From the IMG/VR virus record IMGVR_UViG_3300008107_000072, positions 1-64,000 of that record: 64,000 bases of DNA; one strand, written 5' to 3'. Shown one piece after another: positions 16,089 to 26,000 of the stretch (position 1 is the first letter of the stretch; each line of letters opens with the position of its first letter). This stretch comes from a virus. The translations under genes and the position numbers were made by a program. The notes under the pieces were generated by a model, which had not been told where the DNA came from, made no database searches, and saw nothing but the letters and a program-made list of their open reading frames with translations.

Positions 16089-16850
16089 ATGAATACAGCA
16101 AGATGGGTTCAGCTTGAAGAGGTCGTTAAGGAGTATATCTCTCAGGCTGAGTTAAATATGGCTCATTACAGAAGGCTGTGGAATATAGCTTTCAGGGGTC
16201 TTGAGGATATGATGTTTAGCGTTTATGAGACTCCTAAAACTGTTAAGATACCTGTTCTGCCTAACAAGACTGTTAAGCTTCCGGGGGACTACGTTGCTTA
16301 TACTAAGATTGGCGTACTTAATAGCGAAGGGGAAGTTGCTACATTGGCTAAGAATCCAAACCTTTCACTATTTGCACAGGAGCTTTCTAACAGGACAGAT
16401 TTGAATACTGATGCTCCAGTAGACCCTACAAACATACGTGACTTCGTGTATCTTAACTATGATAACAATGGTTCTCTTTTTAACCTGTATGGGCTTGGTG
16501 GGTTTTTAATGAGTGCAGGGGAGTTTAATATAGACGAAGAAACTGGGGTTATTATATTGGACAACAAGTTCGAGTACGATTATGTGATACTTGAATATCT
16601 GTCATCACCAAGAGAGGATGAAGAATATAAGGTTCCCATTTTGGTAAAAGAGGCTTTGATTTCGTGGATAGCTTGGAAAGACCACGAGTATAAGCCGATG
16701 GGCAGAAGGTTCCAGGAGATGAGTAAGGAACAGCGTAGGATTAACTACGTAAGAGAGAAGAAGAAAGCTAAATTCAGAATCAACCCTGTAAGACTTTGGG
16801 AGGCTAATGACATTATCAGAGCCGGAGAAGTTCTTGCGGTTAAAGGATAA
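16089..16850 (+). CDS. Ring / adaptor protein candidate
   Basis: 253 residues. The N-terminal helices (VQLEEVVKEYISQAELNMAHYRRLWNIAFRGLEDM) and a following beta segment (KTVKIPVLPNKTVKLPGDYVAYTKIGVLNSEGEV) recall the structural plan of podovirus and crAss-like ring proteins, where a helical bundle carries a beta insertion. The C-terminus is basic and helical (KKKAKFRINPVRLWEANDIIRAGEVLAVKG). Family not named with confidence. Confidence 0.65.
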   Translation: MNTARWVQLEEVVKEYISQAELNMAHYRRLWNIAFRGLEDMMFSVYETPKTVKIPVLPNKTVKLPGDYVAYTKIGVLNSEGEVATLAKNPNLSLFAQELSNRTDLNTDAPVDPTNIRDFVYLNYDNNGSLFNLYGLGGFLMSAGEFNIDEETGVIILDNKFEYDYVILEYLSSPREDEEYKVPILVKEALISWIAWKDHEYKPMGRRFQEMSKEQRRINYVREKKKAKFRINPVRLWEANDIIRAGEVLAVKG

Positions 16851-16852
16851 CA

Positions 16853-19800
16853 ATGATTGATTTAAGAAGATATACAGGAGGTTTAAACTTAGATACAGCT
16901 GCTGAGTTTTTGCCGCAAGGCGACTACATAGACGCGTTGAATGTTAGCGTAGGCTCAGAAGGTGTAGAAAAGATATTAGGCACTACAGAGATACAGAGTA
17001 TAGTTAATCCGTCAAATGGTACGAATTGGGTGTGTGGTTCTCACTTTGATAAGACTAGACAGAAGGTTTACTATTTTATATTCAACTCACAGCAGTTTCA
17101 CACTATTGTATCAATAGACGTTCCTACGCTTACGTCTACTATATTGTTTCAAGACAAAACAAACACTGGAGGTACTTCTATATTAAATTGGGGTACAGAT
17201 GCAAGCTACAATCCTAACAAGATAATAAAGGATATAAAAGTAATTTATAGGGATAATGGAGGTGACTTGGTGTATTTTATAGACCCATTAAAAAGGCCGC
17301 TTAAATTTAATACGTCTACTCTCCCTACTCTTTCTTCTACAAATGATGTAATATTAGATTACTTCAAGGTTATCAAAGCTCCTCCTGTATCTCAACCTAT
17401 CTGTAGTTATTATGATGCGTCAGGTAGAAGTGTAAACAATCTCAGGAAGAAATTGTTTCAGTTCAAATCAAGATTTATTTATGATGATGACGAAAAGAGC
17501 GTATGGAGTGCGGTAAGCAAGGTTCCTCTTCCAACAAAAGCAAATGATGACGCTTATTATGCTGATGGAACTAAATCAAATGCTATTTATGTAGGTGTTC
17601 AGACGGGCGATAAAAATATTAAAAAAATAGAAGTTGCAGGAAGAGTGAATATAGATTCTGTATGGAGTGACTTCTTTTTGATAGATACAATAAATAAGTC
17701 TCAGTTATCTATTTCTGATAACTCTACATACCAGTATTCTTTCTTTAATGACGGGTCTTACGTGCCTATTGATATTGAAGAGGGGAATTTATTATTTGAT
17801 TATGTACCTGATGAGGCTAATGCGCTTGAGCTCGCTAATGGTAATACATTAGTTTATGGTGGTATTAAAGAGGGTTTGCCTAGGCTTTCTAATTTTGATG
17901 TAGATACTTCTACTATTGAAAGTACTCCTGCTATACCTGGTAGTGTTATTTTCAATGAAAGCTCTAACAATCTTACACTAGATGACCCTTCAGCTCCTCC
18001 TTATACATATTATAATACAGAACAAGTAGTAGAACTTACAGGAACAGTTAATCAGGGTGATATAATAACATTTGGGTTTAGTTTGTATCAGTCAGACCCG
18101 TTAGACATAAACAATCTGAACCCTATTTTTGAGCCTCCAATAACCTATACAGTAACGGCTGGTCAAACGCTTTATGATGCCATAGTTAGCATTGTTAATC
18201 AGATAAACTCAACATCAACAAATTTAACAGCTGTAATTACATACAATTTAGGAGATTATACAATACTTAGATTTTTAACAAATAGCTTTGATAAGTATTT
18301 TATATCTGGTACATTTTTAGGGGGAGGTACTTCATTTACGTTTACGCCATTCGTAGGCTCTACAGGCAACTCAACAGATTCAATATCTACTCTTAAGTGG
18401 AAAGGAAGGTATAAATACGGATTAGTTTATTATTCAAATGATGGCAAGACAAATGGGGTATATATAGGCAATGATAAAAATCTTACAGTAGACATACCAG
18501 AATATAAGGAAGTAGCAGGACAGCCAAAGATATTTAGCGTCCAAATGGACATAAATCACGAGCCTCCATCTTGGGCGAGTTATTACCATGTTGTAAGAAC
18601 AAAAGAATTAACAAGTTCATTTTCTAAGTTCTTTATTACAAAGGCGACTATAGTATCAGAAACAAGTCAAACTCCTGCTCCTTATATATATCTAAACATA
18701 CAGAATATATCTGTTCATGGACAGGAAATACCTGCATCTTCTACTATTATAAATTATACTTCATCATCATTTGTAAAAGGGGATAGGGTTAGGATAATTA
18801 AAAATACTACATCAGGAACTGTTTTTACTGGACAAAAAGATTACGAAATACTTGGTGTTGTAGCTAAAGGTGGTTCTGACATACACTTGAAACTTGCATT
18901 TGTTTCAGGTATGAATATAAGCCTTAGCCCTAATGATAAATATCTTATTGAAATATTAAGGCCTTCTGCTATCATAAGCAACGATGCTGAAAATGTTTAC
19001 TATGAAATAGGTGAGAGGTTTAATATCGGAGTAGACATTAATGGAAATCTTATCCATAACGGTTCTTCGCAAAATCAAATAATAGGGATTGGAGTTCAGC
19101 CTGCTATATTAAGGCTTACTGATGGCGATTATTATACAAGATTAAGAAAGCTCGTTACTGGTGAATTTTCAGGAGTTGCTCAATACACGGAATACACCTG
19201 CATGGATGCGAACTTCAGCGACTTTTGGGAGAGTGGTGTATGGGGGCAGGGAAGACCATTAGTTATTGACGAAACAGCAAAGTCTCAATACTTCCCGGCA
19301 TTATTAAGGTTCTCCAATTCATATATCCAAGGTTCTAACATAAACAACCTTAACAGGTTTTATCCTGAAAACCAAGAAGAGGCAGATAATAGCTTTGGGG
19401 ATATTCTACGTTTAAAGACGCGTGAGAACTTTATTAGAATGTTCCAGCGGTACAAAGTGGCAATGATACCTATTTATCGTAGCATTATCGTGGATAACGC
19501 CACCTCTACCCAGGTTGCACTATCTGAAAAGCTATTAAACAGACCGAATTACTACGCAGGTGAATACGGTATCGATAAGTACGGAAGTTCATTAGTATCA
19601 ACAGATTATGGTGACTATTTCTTAGATACAATAAACAGGGCTATAGTAAGGGTTAGCCTAGATGGGATGACCAACATTAGCGACACTTATAATGTGTCTG
19701 CTTACGCAAATGATAACCTGGATGAAAATAGCTATGGGTACGGATATTTCAATTATGAGAATAGGCAGGTAGTGATGCTTAGTGGAAGAGCTGGGTATCA

Positions 19801-20344
19801 GAATAGCATCATATCATATAGCGAGCCAAGGAAGGTATTTGTATCTAGGCATGGTTATACTGGAGCTACGTCATTCCTTTTTGTAAACGGGTTTGTTTGG
19901 TCTTTCTTTGTAAACGCGTATATTCATAACAACTCAAGCAGGTGTTTGTTCTATGGGGCTCAATCAGGAGGTTCTATAACAACCGTATTCAATTCGAATG
20001 TAAACTTCAAGAAAACATATACAGCAATAGAGATTTCTGCCACGCAATTTGTTCCTGGTAACTTGTGGGCTGGGAATCTTTCTACAGGGCCTAATACTAA
20101 CCAATCTACGTCAATAACGCAAGATGACTTTGTTAAAAGTTATGCTTCTAGCGGTATAGCGACTAAGGAGTTTAAGGGTAATGCTACTATAAAGCGTAAC
20201 GAGCTTTCGTCGGCAGGAAAGTATTTTGGAGAGCCTATGAAAGGGTTGTATGCTGTTCTTACTTTATCGAATTTCACACCTTCAAATACAAAATTAATTT
20301 CTGTATCTTTGAAATATATTCAATCACCTTTAACGAATACATGA
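16853..20344 (+). CDS. Very large tail protein, nozzle/muzzle-like
   Basis: 1163 residues, almost entirely beta-rich. The opening IDLRRYTGGLNLDTAAEFLPQGDYIDALNVSVGSEGVEKILGT is typical of large podovirus tail or stabilisation proteins (GG.n.d.....p.g.y.da.N). Later segments (GRYKYGLVYYSNDGKTNGVYIG, RENFIRMFQRYKVAMIPIYRSIIVDN, EYGIDKYGSSLVSTDYGDYFLDTINRAIVRVSLDGM) look like propeller blades. It probably forms the tail nozzle below the rings. It starts 2 bp after the preceding gene. Assignment is from order and composition. Confidence 0.7.
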   Translation: MIDLRRYTGGLNLDTAAEFLPQGDYIDALNVSVGSEGVEKILGTTEIQSIVNPSNGTNWVCGSHFDKTRQKVYYFIFNSQQFHTIVSIDVPTLTSTILFQDKTNTGGTSILNWGTDASYNPNKIIKDIKVIYRDNGGDLVYFIDPLKRPLKFNTSTLPTLSSTNDVILDYFKVIKAPPVSQPICSYYDASGRSVNNLRKKLFQFKSRFIYDDDEKSVWSAVSKVPLPTKANDDAYYADGTKSNAIYVGVQTGDKNIKKIEVAGRVNIDSVWSDFFLIDTINKSQLSISDNSTYQYSFFNDGSYVPIDIEEGNLLFDYVPDEANALELANGNTLVYGGIKEGLPRLSNFDVDTSTIESTPAIPGSVIFNESSNNLTLDDPSAPPYTYYNTEQVVELTGTVNQGDIITFGFSLYQSDPLDINNLNPIFEPPITYTVTAGQTLYDAIVSIVNQINSTSTNLTAVITYNLGDYTILRFLTNSFDKYFISGTFLGGGTSFTFTPFVGSTGNSTDSISTLKWKGRYKYGLVYYSNDGKTNGVYIGNDKNLTVDIPEYKEVAGQPKIFSVQMDINHEPPSWASYYHVVRTKELTSSFSKFFITKATIVSETSQTPAPYIYLNIQNISVHGQEIPASSTIINYTSSSFVKGDRVRIIKNTTSGTVFTGQKDYEILGVVAKGGSDIHLKLAFVSGMNISLSPNDKYLIEILRPSAIISNDAENVYYEIGERFNIGVDINGNLIHNGSSQNQIIGIGVQPAILRLTDGDYYTRLRKLVTGEFSGVAQYTEYTCMDANFSDFWESGVWGQGRPLVIDETAKSQYFPALLRFSNSYIQGSNINNLNRFYPENQEEADNSFGDILRLKTRENFIRMFQRYKVAMIPIYRSIIVDNATSTQVALSEKLLNRPNYYAGEYGIDKYGSSLVSTDYGDYFLDTINRAIVRVSLDGMTNISDTYNVSAYANDNLDENSYGYGYFNYENRQVVMLSGRAGYQNSIISYSEPRKVFVSRHGYTGATSFLFVNGFVWSFFVNAYIHNNSSRCLFYGAQSGGSITTVFNSNVNFKKTYTAIEISATQFVPGNLWAGNLSTGPNTNQSTSITQDDFVKSYASSGIATKEFKGNATIKRNELSSAGKYFGEPMKGLYAVLTLSNFTPSNTKLISVSLKYIQSPLTNT

Positions 20345-20345
20345 T

Positions 20346-21065
20346 ATGATTGACCCTATTACTATGCTTGCAATAGGAGCAGGAACAAAGGCGCTTTTAG
20401 GAGTTGGGCAGGCTTTATTTTCAGGAAGGAAAAGAGCCGAGCCTAAATATGAGATACCTAAAGAGGTAGAAGAAGCTGTAGGTTTAGCTAGAGGTATGGC
20501 TGCTGAAGGTATGCCGGAGGCTCAACGTATGGCTGCTTTGCAGAATATTCAGCAATCGGCTGTGCAGGCAGGAAGGACAGCTGCTATGGCTGGAAGAGGG
20601 GCTATGCTTGGCTCTATGGGAAATATACAAGCTCAGCAGGACAGGTCTGTTCTTAATTTAGCTTCTCAAGATGCTGCTATGCGTCAGCAGAATCAAAGAT
20701 TTATGTATTCTGCGTTGAGGGCTAAGGCTCAGGATAAGGACAAGGCTTTTGCTAATCAATGGCAGTCTTGGATGAATGAAGAGCAACGACGCAGAGCATT
20801 GAGAGGAGCTAGTATGCAGAATATAGGCGGAGCTGTTGATACGATGATGGGAGGAATGATTCAATTACAATCTATTCTTGGCACTGATAAAGTTCAAGAT
20901 GACATGAATCAAATTACTCCTACATCAGAAAGAATCCCTATTAGCGGTGCTTTAAGTAGAGCAATATCAAGACCTACTATGCCAAGTGTTCCTCAACCAA
21001 GCTATGGATTTACGCCTAGCCAAATGACATCTAGAGGAATTTTCCAAAGTTTAATAAGAAGATAA
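20346..21065 (+). CDS. Internal virion / ejection protein candidate
   Basis: 239 residues. The N-terminus PITMLAIGAGTKALLGVGQALFSGRKR is a Gly/Ala-rich amphipathic segment like those of podovirus internal virion proteins that insert into membranes. The middle is Met/Ala/Gln-rich helix (about 45-150: AARGMAAEGM..., NIQQSAVQAGRTAAMAGRGAML). Such proteins are ejected with the DNA to build a trans-envelope channel. Starts 1 bp after the tail gene stop. Confidence 0.65.
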   Translation: MIDPITMLAIGAGTKALLGVGQALFSGRKRAEPKYEIPKEVEEAVGLARGMAAEGMPEAQRMAALQNIQQSAVQAGRTAAMAGRGAMLGSMGNIQAQQDRSVLNLASQDAAMRQQNQRFMYSALRAKAQDKDKAFANQWQSWMNEEQRRRALRGASMQNIGGAVDTMMGGMIQLQSILGTDKVQDDMNQITPTSERIPISGALSRAISRPTMPSVPQPSYGFTPSQMTSRGIFQSLIRR

Positions 21066-21082
21066 AAGCAAAGTAATACAAT

Positions 21083-22654
21083 ATGGCAGAAGTAAGACAG
21101 ATACCATCGGCGGTAGGTGCTTTTGAAGCACAGGTAATAGATTTCAATAAGACGTACAGTGCCATTGTGCAGAATGCTAATGCAGCAAGAAGAAGGCAGA
21201 TACAGGCGCAGCAAGATGTAGAAAAGCGTATAGATGTATCTTTAGCCGATAAGCGCGCTATACGGCCTCAAGATAGCGACTATATTGAAGAAAAGCGTCA
21301 AGATGTATACAATTACTATTTCCAAAATAGAGATAATATCCTTGCAGGAGGTAAGGCTGCCGGGGAGTTAAAGATGAAAATGGGGGAATTTACAAGCGCT
21401 ATTAATCAATCATCATCCTTAAATAAAAGAGGCGTAAATCTTAATCCAGCTTGGAAAGAGGCAATGAAAGACAAAAATCAAATGGATGATGGTCTTACGG
21501 AAGCTTTTAACTTATGGTCTCTACCGATAAATGACCCTAAAAGAAAACAGGGAAAGTTCATGAGAGATGGCGTAGAGGCTGATATTGATGAATTTGACGT
21601 TCCTGATATTTCCTATTTCCAAAAGTTTGACGAAGCTAAAGACTTGGACAAGGTGATTACAGAAAACGTTAAGGCATATACTCCTGATAAAATGACTCTT
21701 TCTACGAATAAAAGACTCGGGATATATGTTGACCAACTTAAGGAGTTAAGGATATATGACCCTGCTCACCAAGTAAAAGAAGTTGAGTCTGTAGCAAACT
21801 CTAAGCCTAGAGCTTTTTTAACACACTTTAAACCTCAGTTTGAGATATACAAGTCTCAGCCACAGGAGGACAGAGACCTTGAATTTAAGAAGGTTATTGA
21901 TTCTTATAGAGATATGGCAGGAGTTGATATGACATCTTGGTTTGCAAAGCAAGGTGGAACTCCTGGTATAGATAATGAGTTAGAGTTAGCGGCATTTAAG
22001 CAGCTTGAAAGCCATCTTCCTAAGGTTATTAAAGATGTGTACGATTACAGAACACAGAGTATTTTGCTAAAGCAATGGCAACTAAATTTATATAGACAAA
22101 GGTTTGCTTTCCAAAAAGAGAAAGAAGCTGAACTTGAAGGATTTGATGCTGCTCTTACGAAATCAATTAAAAGTGGTAAGTTTAATAAAAATGAGTGGAA
22201 CGCATATATGAATGGTTGGTCAAACATTGACCATCCTGGAGCAGGAGGAGTAAGGGCTGGTGGATATAATTTTTCTGACCCTGACAGCAAAGGAAGGGTT
22301 ACTGTTACTTACTATACGCAAGTTCCATTAACTGGTGCTGATTCAAAATATCTTACATCTGCAAATGGTGTTACTAAGCAAATGGCAGAAGCTAATGTAA
22401 AAGCAAATAGTAAGCTCAGAAGTGCATCTACAAACGTAAAGGCTGAGTTGTCAAAAGATGGTATTTGGTATGCTCAAATGGAAAGAACAGCAATATTAGA
22501 CCCTAAAGCTGCTAATTTAGCTCCTGATATATCTAACATGAACTCTTATATTCAAAATGCTATACCAATAGAACAAGCTAAAACAGAATTTGACGAGGGA
22601 AGAAAAGGCAAGAAAGGGAAAGAGTCTAAACAATTTATACCAAAAAAATATTAA
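21083..22654 (+). CDS. Large helical virion protein, possibly ejected
   Basis: 523 residues, rich in Lys, Glu, Gln and Asn, mainly helical. It opens AEVRQIPSAVGAFEAQVIDFNKTYSAIVQNANAARRRQIQAQQDVEKRI, suggesting a long helix, and ends in a Lys-rich tail (GRKGKKGKESKQF). It sits between the putative ejection protein and the giant polyvalent protein, so virion cargo is likely. No catalytic motif is seen. Confidence 0.65.
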   Translation: MAEVRQIPSAVGAFEAQVIDFNKTYSAIVQNANAARRRQIQAQQDVEKRIDVSLADKRAIRPQDSDYIEEKRQDVYNYYFQNRDNILAGGKAAGELKMKMGEFTSAINQSSSLNKRGVNLNPAWKEAMKDKNQMDDGLTEAFNLWSLPINDPKRKQGKFMRDGVEADIDEFDVPDISYFQKFDEAKDLDKVITENVKAYTPDKMTLSTNKRLGIYVDQLKELRIYDPAHQVKEVESVANSKPRAFLTHFKPQFEIYKSQPQEDRDLEFKKVIDSYRDMAGVDMTSWFAKQGGTPGIDNELELAAFKQLESHLPKVIKDVYDYRTQSILLKQWQLNLYRQRFAFQKEKEAELEGFDAALTKSIKSGKFNKNEWNAYMNGWSNIDHPGAGGVRAGGYNFSDPDSKGRVTVTYYTQVPLTGADSKYLTSANGVTKQMAEANVKANSKLRSASTNVKAELSKDGIWYAQMERTAILDPKAANLAPDISNMNSYIQNAIPIEQAKTEFDEGRKGKKGKESKQFIPKKY

Positions 22655-22664
22655 TATTTTAAAT

Positions 22665-22937
22665 ATGCCACTATTAAAGAAAAAGAAGAATAAGGCTTCC
22701 ATGCCTGTAAAGGCGGACAACGCAATTAAGTCGCCTGTAAATCAATCAATTACAATGACTCAGCCTACAACAATGGCTCAGCCATCTCAGATGCAGCAGC
22801 CTGCTCAAATGGCTAACCCGATGAGTATGTTGAGCCCTACACAGACAGCTACTTTAGCTTCTGCGTTAGCGGATGTTACTGGTACTGTAATGGCCAATAA
22901 GAAGCCTAAGTTTTCCAAGAAGAAAACTAAAGTTTAA
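22665..22937 (+). CDS. Small basic Met/Gln-rich protein
   Basis: 90 residues from the ATG at 22665; an upstream frame from 22590 overlaps the preceding gene and is rejected. Lys-rich ends (MPLLKKKKNKA, KKPKFSKKKTKV) around a low-complexity Met/Gln/Pro/Thr core with a short helix (TQTATLASALADVTGTVMA). Another member of this phage's set of tiny basic virion-region proteins; function unknown. A terminator follows. Confidence 0.65.
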   Translation: MPLLKKKKNKASMPVKADNAIKSPVNQSITMTQPTTMAQPSQMQQPAQMANPMSMLSPTQTATLASALADVTGTVMANKKPKFSKKKTKV

Positions 22938-22959
22938 TATATTCGGCTAATATCTTAAT

Positions 22960-22993
22960 AGTCTTAATACTATATGTGTTAGGACTTTTTTTC
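22960..22993 (+). terminator. Terminator before the giant gene
   Basis: An 11-bp stem including G-T pairs (22960-22970 with 22976-22986), loop TATAT, then seven T. It insulates the giant gene from the ring/tail unit. Confidence 0.75.
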
Positions 22994-23015
22994 TTTTATT
23001 CTTACCAAGAATTAT

Positions 23016-23023
23016 TATATTTG
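23016..23023 (+). promoter_or_regulatory. Promoter of giant gene, leaderless
   Basis: TATATTTG ends 4 nt before the ATG at 23028, the same spacing as at 14759-14771. The mRNA should begin at or next to the start codon, so initiation cannot use a Shine-Dalgarno site. Confidence 0.65.
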
Positions 23024-23027
23024 GGCT

Positions 23028-26000
23028 ATGGCAGAACAGCAATTCCCCTTAAGTCAAGAAGAGTTAAACCAAGAAGAATTTAAGCCTGACGTGGCGAATA
23101 TATTAGGCTACGATAAGGATATGTTCAACACCAAAGACTCTTTTGGAGAACTACCAAAAATAAACCCACAAGAACAGATACAGCTATTTGACGATGTGCC
23201 TGTTGGGAAAGAGCAGAAAAATGCTTTATTAAATCTAAATACAATATCGGAAGAGTCACTAGAAAACGTATCTATTGACGCAGACGGCAACTACGATTTT
23301 GCCACTAAAGTAGATGACGGTACTGGCATTATGATGAATCAGGAGTTTGAAGACCCTATTCTTGAAAAGAAAAAGAAAGAACTGATTGATGATGTCAATA
23401 AAAGGAAAGACCAGGAAATAGAGACTCTTAAAGTAGATGCAGACCAGAAGGTAGCATCAGGGGAACTTAAAAAAAGCCGCAGAGACAGATACATAGAGAA
23501 GAATCAGAAGGAGATAGAGAAGAGGTATAAGAAAGAAGCGGAAGATGGGTATAAAAATATATATAAAGAAGCTAATGAAAATAAGGATAAACCCTTAGTT
23601 AAATTTAAAAATAGATTAAATAAATATAGCGAAGGTATAAATAACTTATGGGGTGTTGTTCAGAAATTACAAGCTGGAGATGTTATATCTCAAGAGGACT
23701 ATATATCAAGCTACTCAGACCCTGAATTTCAGAGTAAATATTTAGAGGTTAAAGGCAGAGGTATTTCAAGTATTAATCAGTTCAAAAGCGAATACGAAAA
23801 AGGTGGGAATGTAAAGGCAGGAGATATTTACTTAGGCTACATTACAGGAAATACATATTTAACAACCGATGCTTTTAAGAAAAGTTCAAGACCTGTATAT
23901 TTCGAGGCTACGGTAGACAAAAAAGGCAATAAGACTATAAAGTCTGTTAAGCCTGCATTTGTGCATCCTGTTACCAAGCAAGTTATAGGTGCTTATGTGC
24001 CCCCACAAAGGGGCTCCAGTGATGTTTTAATTAACCCTGCTTATACTGCTATAGCTGGTTATTCTGACCAGATAGCAGGAATTGATAAAGATGTAGAGAA
24101 TGGCGTTATAGATGTATCGGAGGGGCAAAGAAGAAAAGATAATGCTAAATCTAGAAGAGCAGAATATCTAAAAAATAATATCGAAGCATTTGATGAGATT
24201 ATGGCCAGCGACAAGTACAGCAAAGATGTAAAGATGGCTGTAATTGCTTCAATGTATCCTAATGAATTTAAGAAGAAATATACAGAGCTTTTAGAAAGTG
24301 GAGATAATAATATAGCAGGTTCTATTATAGGATGGAGCATAGGTCTTCCTGCAAAGGTAATATCTACTGTAACAGGTGCAGCGGCTTCCGGTATAGACAA
24401 TCTTGTTCAGGCATATCTTGGCTTGGATGATATTGAGTTCCCTATGGGAACGCTTCCATTGGAGCTTAAGAGAAATCCTGAGATAGCTTTGGAGATGGAC
24501 AATGTAGTAAAATCATCCTATAACAGAAGTTCTAAATATTTAACTAGTATAGAAGGGTTGGCTGAGCTTACTCACGCCGCAAAGGTTAATGTAAATAATA
24601 AAAAAATAGGAGCTGCGATTGCTTCAGCGCAACCATTTGTTGAAGAGTTGGACTCTGTTGTTAGAGAAATAAATAACGATAAGCAGGCTCTTGATATTAA
24701 TATAAAGAATTATTCAAATGACTTACTGGGTATATTTAACAAGAAAGGATATACGACAGCATTGAATAATGCGTATAAGTTGAACAGCGAGCTTATTAAT
24801 AGCAAAGATGAAGATATAAGAAACGCTTACAGGTTTATAAGATTAAAGCAGCAGGTATTGAATCATGATGGTTCGGCAGACCAAGCATTATCTAAGTTGT
24901 CTAAGGAGGACATTGAGTTTATCAATACAGTAGGTAAGGATTTGACGCAAAATAGGATTCCATTACTAAATACGGTTGTCGGTAAAATAAATGAAGTAGC
25001 GGATGCGTTTAATTCGGCGAAAAGTCTATATCCTACAAAAGAAGTACAAGAATATGAAAGAAAGAATAAAGTAAAGTTAGAATCAGATATTAAATCCTTT
25101 AACGACAAGGTGACTCTTTTTACGGAAAGCGATGTAATGTCATCTGAATCATCTTCTGCGTTAGATATAATTCAAAATCTTGGTATGAAATATGACCAAG
25201 AAGCCGCTGGAAATGAATCATATACCTTTCCTTCGTTAGCAAGAATTGGGCATCAGATGCCGAAGAATTTGCTTGCTATGACGAATCCGGCTACTGGATT
25301 AGTAGTAGGGATGCTTGAAGGAGTTTCGGATATACTTAGAAGCGTTGAGTCTACGGCTAACCTTGTAGGGAATATCCAGTCTTTAGACTTTGATTTGCAA
25401 AAAACATATATTTCTGCATCGCTGAATGAGTGGAAGCGCAATTTAGAGATTAAAACACCTGATACTGGTAACTACATCTATAACCTATCTAAGCAAATAG
25501 GTGGAGCTCTTCCTCAAATGGCAGCATTTGTAGCTTCGTTTGTGGCTGGCGGTCCTATTGGTGGTGCTTCTTATTTAACAGCTACGATGACTGGGGACAA
25601 GATGAAAGAAGCTGCTAATGCAGGACTTGACCCTATAGAGCAAATGCTTTATACAGGATTGAGTATAGGTATCGAGTATGGTTCTGAACTAGTAACATCG
25701 GAAACTGGATTAGCAGGAGTTAGAGGAGGTAAGTCGTTGCTTACTAAAGAGTTGCTTAAAAAGATTATGAATGTACAAACAAGGAAGGAGGCTCTTAAGG
25801 AGTACGCTAGACTTGTTTGGAATACATCTAAGAACGTGGTTAAAAGCGGAGCGCTTGAATCTTTTGAAGAGCAGGTGTCCGATAAGTCAAACTACATATT
25901 ACAGAATCTGTTTAATAACGTATTTGCCACTACATTCCAACCGTCAATGATGGGGCTTAAGGAGTCTCTTGACAACCTGCTTACAATGACGGCTACGGGA

